Positions 1 through 6,068 of a stretch of 64,000 nucleotides of DNA are shown piece by piece. The notes beneath the pieces are model-generated. The model searched no databases, was not told the origin of the DNA, and saw only the letters and a list, made by a program, of their open reading frames with translations. Origin of the DNA: an uncultured Candidatus Saccharibacteria bacterium (GTDB lineage: Bacteria; Patescibacteriota; Saccharimonadia; Saccharimonadales; Saccharimonadaceae); the NCBI GenBank assembly GCA_937936045.1, contig CALGXC010000003.1, positions 1 to 64,000 of the forward strand. The letters run 5' to 3'. Both the position numbers and the translations under genes were made by a program. How positions within the stretch are numbered: position 1 is the first letter of the stretch; each line of letters begins with the position of its first letter.

Positions 1-423
1 CGTCAGTTTCCAGTCCATTACCGCTGGCAGCCTCCACACCTGCGCCCTCACCACCGAAGGCAAAGCCTACTGTTGGGGATATAGTAGTAGTGGTCAACTA
101 GGCAACAACTCGACTACTGACTCCCGCATCCCAGTCGCCGTCCAAATGCCAGCCGGCGTCAGTTTCCAGTCCATTACCGCTGGCAGCCTCCACACCTGCG
201 CCCTCACCACCGAAGGCAAAGCCTACTGTTGGGGATATAGTAGTAGTGGTCAACTAGGCAACAACTCGACTACTGACTCCCGCATCCCAGTCGCCGTCCA
301 AATGCCAGCCGGCGTCAGTTTCCAGTCCATTACCGCTGGCAGCCTCCACACCTGCGCCCTCACCACCGAAGGCAAAGCCTACTGTTGGGGATATAGTAGT
401 AGTGGTCAACTAGGCAACAACTC
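1..423 (+). repeat. Perfect 156-bp tandem repeat encoding RCC1 repeats
   Basis: Two full copies (1-156 and 157-312) are identical base for base. A third copy starting at 313 is identical for 111 bases, to 423, and then diverges. The period is exactly 52 codons, so copies can be gained or lost without a frameshift. The array continues past the left edge, so copy number cannot be known. The segment is strikingly C-rich on the coding strand, unlike the G-rich coding strand of the following genes. Confidence 0.95.
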
Positions 424-1615
424 TACCACCGATTCGTCAATCCCGTTGGCAGTTAGTTCAGTTGGCGTTAATGTGCCAGTTGAGCAATCAGCTAGTCGGT
501 TATATAAATGGAACAATGCCGTTCAGCCAGGAACGCCATTGGCTGCAACCAATGCGGTGGCCACTTTACCAGAAGTTGGCAGTTCGTTCCGGATTAGGGT
601 GGGTCTGACGGCGGACGGCAATAAAACTCTTCAGAACACCACAGTTCCTCCTGGCAACATGAAACTTCGCGCTCAATATGCCAAGAAAACTGCCGCCAGT
701 TGTAGTGCTGTGCCGTCTGGTGATTGGCAAAATATTACTACAAACTCCAGTCTGCGTTATGCTGCCACTGGTCCAGCGCATCAAACAGCCATTAGTGCTA
801 TCTCTGACAATCCAGTGCTGCCCACCAACAGCCACAATTACGTCCACCAATCGATTGTTCGTCCAACAACTGATTCATCGTTAACTTTTACTAATTATCA
901 AGGCATTGAGTCAGGGCAGACTGGTTTATGGGACCTTGTCTTGGCAGATAATGGCTTGGAACAAAACACCAGCTATTGTGTCCGTGTGGTAACCGACACG
1001 ACTGCCGCTCCTGGATCTAGTATTGATAGTTACACAATGTATCCAGAATTTAAGACTGCTCCTGGGTCGTTAGACATTCGTTTTAGGGATAATGCTGGCG
1101 CTACAATTACGGATACCGGTACGAAGTTTGACAACTCGACTATGAGTAATAGCAGTGTAGCTACCAGCGCTTTCTTGTCCAACTCAAGCTCGAAACAAAT
1201 TGAAGTGACAAATACACAGACCAGTTCTGGGTGGAGCGTTGTGTTGTCGGCATCTGACGGCGCGACCGCCAAGTGGAAGCGAACTGGCGGCACAGAATCG
1301 TATATGTTCAACGGCACTAATGGCGATCAGGGATTTCTGTCTGTCAATTTTGGCACATCATCTGTCTTAGCTTCGGGTAGTTCATTGAGCGGGTCAACTT
1401 GCCAAACATCAGGAATATCAAAGGGTGTTGATTCTCAATTTAAGGTAGGGACTGCTACGGCTAACGGTATTACATTGATGAGCAGTAGCGGATCAACTGG
1501 TCAATTGGGGTGCGCATTTTTGCTACGGAACATTCGATTAAACCAGACTATTCCAGCATATCAAAAACCAGGAACTTATGAATTGCCAATGACATTAACG
1601 GTAACAGCGCAGTAA
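1..1615 (+). CDS. RCC1-repeat surface protein with WxL-like C-terminal domain (5' partial)
   Basis: The reading frame is open from base 2, so the start lies upstream; 537 residues are visible. The N-terminal part is RCC1/alpha-tubulin-suppressor type repeats, each with a CALTTEGKAYCWG core, which form a beta-propeller in known proteins. A middle region of about 150 residues with Cys pairs looks like a beta-sandwich linker. The last 185 residues (from PGSLDIRF) match the small protein at 2379-3023: both have a GW(S/T)-hydrophobic core motif, a SY/TYK(Y/F)N segment, and a final block with QTIPA or QAIPA followed by PGTY or AGTY and LPM. This resembles the WxL wall-binding domain in layout, though the second canonical WxL motif is not intact. 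It is the first of four surface genes in a row. I infer a large secreted adhesin held on peptidoglycan; the WxL assignment is by pattern only. Confidence 0.75.
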   Translation, partial: VSFQSITAGSLHTCALTTEGKAYCWGYSSSGQLGNNSTTDSRIPVAVQMPAGVSFQSITAGSLHTCALTTEGKAYCWGYSSSGQLGNNSTTDSRIPVAVQMPAGVSFQSITAGSLHTCALTTEGKAYCWGYSSSGQLGNNSTTDSSIPLAVSSVGVNVPVEQSASRLYKWNNAVQPGTPLAATNAVATLPEVGSSFRIRVGLTADGNKTLQNTTVPPGNMKLRAQYAKKTAASCSAVPSGDWQNITTNSSLRYAATGPAHQTAISAISDNPVLPTNSHNYVHQSIVRPTTDSSLTFTNYQGIESGQTGLWDLVLADNGLEQNTSYCVRVVTDTTAAPGSSIDSYTMYPEFKTAPGSLDIRFRDNAGATITDTGTKFDNSTMSNSSVATSAFLSNSSSKQIEVTNTQTSSGWSVVLSASDGATAKWKRTGGTESYMFNGTNGDQGFLSVNFGTSSVLASGSSLSGSTCQTSGISKGVDSQFKVGTATANGITLMSSSGSTGQLGCAFLLRNIRLNQTIPAYQKPGTYELPMTLTVTAQ

Positions 1616-1623
1616 GGTTGAGT

Positions 1624-2319
1624 ATGAAAAATAGAGTAAAAAAATTATTCATTATCATAACACTACTAGCTACTTTGAGTAGCCCTTATTCGGCTTTCGC
1701 AGATTCGTCGGCTAATTCTAATTTGTCACAAGTGATTACTGATTGCGCTCATGATTCTCTGGAAACAGGTAGCCAGATGAATGAGTTAATTTGTCCGATT
1801 TTTCCGCCAAAATTCTCTAAGTTTGCTTTGGTAAATGGGAAAGATCTGCTAGTGTATGGCGTTTATGATGCGGTGCATACGGTAGCTAATCCCGCGACAG
1901 GTCAGCACGATTTGAAGGTTGAGTTTGGTGGTCGGACTTTTGTTTTGGGGCGGGATAGCGAGCTTAAAGTTAACGGAAATATATGGGTGTTGGATTTTTC
2001 AAATTGGCAGAATAATCATCCAGGTGATAATTTTATGCCGCCATTTCCAGAACATACCTATAACGGTCGTGTTACAACTAAACTGAAGGCTAATGTGACA
2101 TCTACGGAAGTAGTGCGGTTTGCTGATTTTTCATTTACGACTCCGAAAAAGACCATTGAAGATGTTATTGTTATTCCAAAGATTGTTAAAGAAATAAGTA
2201 AGGTTTTGGCTAATACGGGAATTAATTTATGGATGATTATGGCTGCTGGTATTGGTGTAATTGTTGCGGCGTTCATTATGTTATTTATTGTTAAAAAACA
2301 GAAAAAGAGGGATGAATGA
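1624..2319 (+). CDS. Small surface protein with LANTG cell-wall sorting-like tail (CscD-like)
   Basis: A 231-residue protein with a signal peptide (KKLFIIITLLATL, cleavage probably after SAFA). Near the C-terminus, residues 195-199 are LANTG, followed by about 24 hydrophobic residues and a basic tail (KKQKKRDE). This is the architecture of a sortase substrate, with LAxTG in place of LPxTG; LAxTG is known for class E sortases of actinobacteria. Two cysteines near the mature N-terminus could form a disulphide. The start is ATG 1624 with AAGG at 1614-1617; an in-frame TTG at 1618 is less likely. It follows the RCC1/WxL-like gene by 8 bases. In csc clusters of lactobacilli a small LPxTG protein (CscD) sits beside WxL and DUF916 proteins, so I infer the same role. 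The mature region has no recognised domain. Confidence 0.7.
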   Translation: MKNRVKKLFIIITLLATLSSPYSAFADSSANSNLSQVITDCAHDSLETGSQMNELICPIFPPKFSKFALVNGKDLLVYGVYDAVHTVANPATGQHDLKVEFGGRTFVLGRDSELKVNGNIWVLDFSNWQNNHPGDNFMPPFPEHTYNGRVTTKLKANVTSTEVVRFADFSFTTPKKTIEDVIVIPKIVKEISKVLANTGINLWMIMAAGIGVIVAAFIMLFIVKKQKKRDE

Positions 2320-2378
2320 AAAAATAACCACAGTAATTATTAGCATAATAAATTAAATCAATTAAGTAAGGAGAAAAA

Positions 2379-3023
2379 ATGAAGAAATTAGCATTATTAA
2401 TCGTTGCGAGCGTAGGCGTAGTTGGTCTATTGGGATTATATAATATGACGAATTCTTCCGTGGTTAATGCCGCAACTACCGCTAACTCTAAACTCTCTCA
2501 GACGATTAACCCTGGGGTCTTGAGTACTGACATTCGTAATTCAAGCAATGTCGTGGTTAATAATCCAACATTTTCTATGGCAGCTAAAACTGTATCGTTT
2601 TCGCAGCAGACTTCAACTGGAACATTTGGAGATAATCAGAATCGTATTTATGTTGAAAATCCGGGTGCCGCAAATAATGGCTGGACTCTGACTCTAAATG
2701 CTCTTCAGCCAGGGTCTGGTGAATGGCGTTCTGCTGGATCTGACACTTATAAATATAATGCTAATGCTACTACTGGACAATTAACAGTCAATCCTTCGGC
2801 GGGAACAATCACTCCAGTAATTGGCTCGGGTACTGGTGTATTAAAAAACACTGCGACTGCGTTTAGTGGAAGTAATCCAGTTAGATTAATGACAGCCTCA
2901 GCTAGTGCAGATAAAGTTTGGGCTGGCTATATTACGGGCATTGGATTGACTCAGGCTATTCCAGCTTCTCAGCCAGCTGGCACATATACTCTCCCAATGG
3001 TTCAAACGATTACGGCTCTTTAG
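2379..3023 (+). CDS. Small secreted WxL-like domain protein (CscB-like)
   Basis: A 214-residue protein with an N-terminal signal peptide (residues 1 to about 31, ending VVNA) and no C-terminal anchor. Its mature part is essentially the same domain as the C-terminus of the gene at 1-1615: it has GWTLTLNAL (a true W-x-L), TYKYNA, and a closing QAIPASQPAGTYTLPM. Thr, Ser, Asn and Ala are abundant, as in secreted beta-sandwich proteins. A strong Shine-Dalgarno (AAGGAG) precedes the ATG. A terminator follows, ending the first transcription unit of the surface locus. WxL domains bind peptidoglycan non-covalently in Gram-positive bacteria; that function is inferred here. Confidence 0.7.
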   Translation: MKKLALLIVASVGVVGLLGLYNMTNSSVVNAATTANSKLSQTINPGVLSTDIRNSSNVVVNNPTFSMAAKTVSFSQQTSTGTFGDNQNRIYVENPGAANNGWTLTLNALQPGSGEWRSAGSDTYKYNANATTGQLTVNPSAGTITPVIGSGTGVLKNTATAFSGSNPVRLMTASASADKVWAGYITGIGLTQAIPASQPAGTYTLPMVQTITAL

Positions 3024-3043
3024 TGAACTTAAATTATTAAGCG

Positions 3044-3076
3044 AGAATAGGCATTCTGATGAGTGTCTATTCTTTT
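3044..3076 (+). terminator. Rho-independent terminator after the small WxL-like gene
   Basis: AGAATAG (3044-3050) pairs with CTATTCT (3067-3073), extended inward by three more pairs, with a loop of about 10 bases and a short T run at 3073-3076. Confidence 0.7.
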
Positions 3077-3087
3077 ATGTGTGACAT

Positions 3088-3096
3088 TGATATAAT
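3088..3096 (+). promoter_or_regulatory. Extended -10 promoter for the DUF916-like gene
   Basis: TGaTATAAT lies just after the terminator; no clear -35 is seen. AAGGAGG at 3114-3120 is the ribosome binding site for ATG 3124. Confidence 0.6.
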
Positions 3097-3123
3097 AAGC
3101 ATAATAGGTTTTTAAGGAGGGGT

Positions 3124-4113
3124 ATGAAGAGTTTGTTGTGGAGTAAGGTTATTGGAGTGGTGATGATTGCGGGACTGATTCTACCTGTGTCGGTGTCTGC
3201 TAATGGCATTGGTGGTCGACCAGCAAATCCTGATCCGAATAATCCCAGGACAAGCTCAATTTTCATCTATAATCTTCCTGGCGGCGCTTCGAAATCTGAC
3301 CAATTGTATGTTCAAAACGGGTCTGATAAAGAAGAAACGATTGAAGTTTATTCGGTTGACGGTACAGTTACGACGACTGGTGATATGGCTTGCAAGGAGA
3401 AGTCAGAGGACAAAGTTGGTGCAGGCAAGTGGGTTTCTGTCTCTAAGAAAGAGGTGACTCTTGGCGCGAACGAGAACACGCTTGTTGATTTTACGGTAAA
3501 TGTTCCAAGTAAAGCAGATGTTGGCGAGCATAATGCATGTATGGTTGTCCAACGGAAGGTTAAACAGTCGTCAAATAATGCTGGCGGCATTCAAGTTCAG
3601 ACTCGTCAGGCTATCCGTATGGCGATAACCGTTCCTGGCGATATTCACCGCGACGTGACGATTGAGAAGTTTAATGTTAAGAATTCTAACAGTAGTCAAT
3701 TGTATGAAATTGCCTTAAAAAACTCTGGCAATGTGTCGGCTGATGTTGACGTAAAGTTGGTCGTGAAAGACCCGATGGGAAATGTTGTTTATAAAAACGG
3801 TGGCGTGAATGCGATGATTGCGAATGAAACGCGGCAGTTTAATTATGATAGCAATTTGGCGCCGTTTTGGGGTGGAAAATATAAGGTAGAGCTGTCGATT
3901 TCCTATAAAAAGAAGGCTGGCGAGTGGGGAATTAGTCAGGACCAAAATGAGCTAATCACCAAAACTGCCGAGCTAAAAGAATTGTTCTTCTGGCCATCAA
4001 CTACAGCGTTAATGATGATTGGCGGCGGAATACTTTTGTTCATTATTTTGATAGTGATAATTATCATAAAATCAAAGCGGAACAAAAAAACTGTTCAATT
4101 TAAAAAACGTTGA
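3124..4113 (+). CDS. DUF916/WxIP-like membrane-anchored surface protein (CscA-like)
   Basis: A 329-residue protein with a signal peptide (ending VSVSA, about residue 26), two predicted beta-sandwich domains and a single C-terminal membrane segment (about 290-315) followed by a basic tail. The first domain begins with NPRTSSIFIYNLPGG and contains LYVQNGSDKEETIEVY and ENTLVDFTVNVPSKADVGEHNACMVV; this is the pattern of the DUF916 (WxL-interacting protein, peptidoglycan-binding) domain. The second (from about residue 178, with LKNSGNVSADVDVKLVVKD) is comparable in position to DUF3324. Cysteines in MACKE and HNACM could pair. In Firmicutes such proteins act with WxL proteins, and here two WxL-like genes lie directly upstream. 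It has its own promoter after a terminator. Family assignment is by motif and architecture. Confidence 0.75.
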   Translation: MKSLLWSKVIGVVMIAGLILPVSVSANGIGGRPANPDPNNPRTSSIFIYNLPGGASKSDQLYVQNGSDKEETIEVYSVDGTVTTTGDMACKEKSEDKVGAGKWVSVSKKEVTLGANENTLVDFTVNVPSKADVGEHNACMVVQRKVKQSSNNAGGIQVQTRQAIRMAITVPGDIHRDVTIEKFNVKNSNSSQLYEIALKNSGNVSADVDVKLVVKDPMGNVVYKNGGVNAMIANETRQFNYDSNLAPFWGGKYKVELSISYKKKAGEWGISQDQNELITKTAELKELFFWPSTTALMMIGGGILLFIILIVIIIIKSKRNKKTVQFKKR

Positions 4114-4130
4114 GTTTATGAAAAAAGTGA

Positions 4131-4136
4131 TAGAAT
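4131..4136 (+). promoter_or_regulatory. -10 element for the LiaF-like gene (leaderless)
   Basis: TAGAAT ends six bases before ATG 4143, and no Shine-Dalgarno is present. The -35 is weak. Confidence 0.5.
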
Positions 4137-4142
4137 AGATGT

Positions 4143-4829
4143 ATGAAGAAAAGTTCTCTGATTAGAGCGTTTTTGAGCATTGTAATCGTGGCGCTCGGCG
4201 GGGTTTTACTACTGAAAAACCTCGAAGTTATTAACATTAGCTGGGATATTTTCTGGGGTACGGTTTGGGCTGCAGGATTTGTATTGTCTGGGCTGGTGAA
4301 TATATTCAATTATCGAAATAAAACGGCGTGGATTTGGGGATTATTGCTGGTTGCGATTGGCATTCTGATTGGCTTAAATTCTTACGGAATAGTTGACGTT
4401 AGTATCTGGAAGGTATTCTGGCCTGTAGTTTTGATTGTTGCTGGTTTGGCAATGATGTTTAACACTAGCCCTAAAGGTGTTAAGCGTTCTAAAAAGTTGG
4501 ATAAAGACGGCGCTGTTAGTGAGAAAATTGCTTGTTTTTGGGGTGAAGAAGACGCTGTAAAAGGTGATTATACTGGCGGTTCGTTGGTTGCTATATTTGG
4601 TGGCGTGGATTTGGATTTGCGTCAAGCAAAGATTAAAGACGGTTCTGTAATTGAAATTTTTACATTTTGCGGTGGCGTTAACATTACTTTGCCAGACGAT
4701 GTGATTGTTAAGAACGAAGTGCGCGGATTTTTGGGCGGAACTGATGATAAAACCCTACCTAAAGATTCTGCCAAAAAGACTCTATATCTGAAGGGTGAGT
4801 GTATTTTAGGCGGTCTGGAAGTGAAATAG
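4143..4829 (+). CDS. LiaI/LiaF-type membrane protein (DUF5668 plus cell-wall response domain)
   Basis: A 228-residue protein. The N-terminal half has four hydrophobic segments with the repeated pattern of the LiaI/LiaF membrane region (VALGGVLLLKNL, DIFWGTVWAAGFVLSGL, VAIGILIGLNSYGI, KVFWPVVLIVAGLAMMF). The C-terminal half (about 125-228: GGSLVAIFGGVDLDLRQAKI, FTFCGGVNITLPDD, and a final LGGLEVK) is a beta-helix-like domain of the kind called cell wall-active antibiotics response, which ends LiaF/VraT proteins. In Bacillales LiaF restrains a LiaRS two-component system; no such kinase lies next to it here. It follows the surface locus but has its own leaderless promoter. A role in sensing envelope stress is inferred. 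Confidence 0.75.
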   Translation: MKKSSLIRAFLSIVIVALGGVLLLKNLEVINISWDIFWGTVWAAGFVLSGLVNIFNYRNKTAWIWGLLLVAIGILIGLNSYGIVDVSIWKVFWPVVLIVAGLAMMFNTSPKGVKRSKKLDKDGAVSEKIACFWGEEDAVKGDYTGGSLVAIFGGVDLDLRQAKIKDGSVIEIFTFCGGVNITLPDDVIVKNEVRGFLGGTDDKTLPKDSAKKTLYLKGECILGGLEVK

Positions 4830-4884
4830 GGGCCGCTCTGATACGGTACGCGCAGAAGTCGACATGATCCGGAGAGTGTCTGTA

Positions 4885-4913
4885 TTGACAAAATTATTTT
4901 TTTGGTGTATAAT
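4885..4913 (+). promoter_or_regulatory. Consensus sigma-70-type promoter for the Fic gene
   Basis: A perfect TTGACA (4885-4890) and a perfect TATAAT (4908-4913) are separated by 17 bases. It is one of the strongest promoters in the window. Confidence 0.9.
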
Positions 4914-4924
4914 CACAGACAGCA

Positions 4925-4954
4925 ATGAATAGAATAAACAGGAATAGAAGATAA
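4925..4954 (+). CDS. Possible 9-codon upstream ORF before the Fic gene
   Basis: ATG 4925 lies 11 bases after the -10 element and opens a 9-residue ORF (MNRINRNRR) whose TAA ends one base before the Fic ATG. Translation of the two could be coupled. Two other genes here (35320, 40792) show the same layout; on its own this case would be weak. Confidence 0.3.
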   Translation: MNRINRNRR

Positions 4955-4955
4955 A

Positions 4956-5786
4956 ATGAGTAACAATGAAGTCATCGATAAGGGTAAATTATTGAGCAAG
5001 GCTATATGTGACGGTCTTAGTGGTCGGGTAGAGTTCGATCCTCAAAACGACGAGAGTAATCGTGAAGGTTGGGTGGAAGAGTTTATCGGCAAAGTTGGCT
5101 TTATGGGAGATAAGCTCAACCCTCCAGAATCAAGATTGGAATATTTTTTGGATAAAAATAACAGCTTTCGCTGGGTGATCGCGGCTAACGCTGGTTCTAG
5201 AGGCAAGGACCTTGGTGAGTTGTGGTCTGATCTTCGATCTGGAAAAGAGGGTCATGGCATGCTCCCGGCACTTCACACTCCGGCCGCAAGAGATAAGCTT
5301 GCATGTTTTAATAGCGGTGTAGAGGCTATACAGGAGTATGTTAATTCATCTCGTGAAAGCACGGAGGAGAAGTTGGATGCTATTGCAATGGCCTACGAAG
5401 CTTTAATAATTTGGACGCATATATTCAATGATGGTAACGGTCGGACTAGTCGTTTTATAGGTAAACTAATTGAAGACGGTTTAGGCGATGTTGACGGTCT
5501 TGTAGTGGAGACAATTTCGGGTGATAATAGGCAGACTGTTTATTCTCCTACCGTCGAAACTAGAGAGGGCGTTCTTGAGGACTTAAATAACAGTGAATTG
5601 TGGGTTTCAAATGAAGATGAATTGCGTGCTAATTTGGACAGTTTTCCAAATGATATCGAAGGTATGAAGCTGAACATCAAGGCGATCCTGGAAGACAAAG
5701 AACTCCGTCGAGCATATAGGCGCGAGCAGCACAAAAGACAACAGACGTTTGGGCGTTATGCTGTTCAAGGAGCAAATAAAGGATAG
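4956..5786 (+). CDS. Fic/DOC family protein (probable AMPylase-type enzyme)
   Basis: A 276-residue protein whose Fic core motif is complete: HIFNDGNGRTSR at residues 155-166, matching HxFx(D/E)GNGRxxR. His155 would be the catalytic base and the GNGR loop would bind nucleotide phosphates. Fic enzymes usually transfer AMP, sometimes other groups, to target proteins. I do not see a clear (S/T)xxxE(G/N) self-inhibitory helix before the motif. No antitoxin partner is evident next door. The C-terminal 100 residues are charged and helical (KDKELRRAYRREQHKRQQ near the end). It sits alone between the LiaF-like gene and the ileS leader, with a consensus promoter, so it is probably well expressed. The target is unknown. 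Confidence 0.85.
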   Translation: MSNNEVIDKGKLLSKAICDGLSGRVEFDPQNDESNREGWVEEFIGKVGFMGDKLNPPESRLEYFLDKNNSFRWVIAANAGSRGKDLGELWSDLRSGKEGHGMLPALHTPAARDKLACFNSGVEAIQEYVNSSRESTEEKLDAIAMAYEALIIWTHIFNDGNGRTSRFIGKLIEDGLGDVDGLVVETISGDNRQTVYSPTVETREGVLEDLNNSELWVSNEDELRANLDSFPNDIEGMKLNIKAILEDKELRRAYRREQHKRQQTFGRYAVQGANKG

Positions 5787-5787
5787 C

Positions 5788-5815
5788 TGGACTTTCTGTA
5801 AAAACGCGCTACAAT
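5788..5815 (+). promoter_or_regulatory. Probable promoter of the ileS T-box leader
   Basis: TGGACT (5788-5793) and TACAAT (5810-5815) are separated by 16 bases, immediately after the Fic stop codon. The transcript would start at the beginning of the T-box stem I region. Confidence 0.5.
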
Positions 5816-6050
5816 AAAAATAGGGCGTTTTCGCGCGTGCTGGCTGTTGTGGCGGTGTGGTGAAATGAGCGGTTATCAGCCGTGAAGTCTGCGGGAAGAA
5901 ATTGGCATAAAGTCGAGATTAGAACCTGCCGTGAGCTTGCGTAAATAGCAAATAAAGAGCTGAAAGAATCACTTCTTTTGGAATCGAGATGGTACCGTCC
6001 GCATAAAACACCTGAGCGGATTCTCGAAGTCAAAAGAGGTGATTTTTAAT
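5816..6050 (+). promoter_or_regulatory. T-box leader (tRNA-Ile sensing) upstream of ileS
   Basis: The roughly 250-base untranslated stretch between fic and ileS contains the T-box core TGGTACC at 5990-5996 in a GATGGTACCGTCC context, the sequence that pairs with the uncharged tRNA end. Around it TCGAGA pairs with TCTCGA, and GTCCGC with GCGGAT. A long outer stem pairs 5967-5980 with 6031-6044 (14 pairs, one G-U) and is followed by five T, so it could act as a terminator. The short inverted pair CACCT/AGGTG could serve a translational switch instead. T-boxes control aminoacyl-tRNA synthetase genes by tRNA charging. Specifier-loop position was not resolved by eye. Confidence 0.8.
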
Positions 6051-6068
6051 TGAGAAAGGAAATATGTA

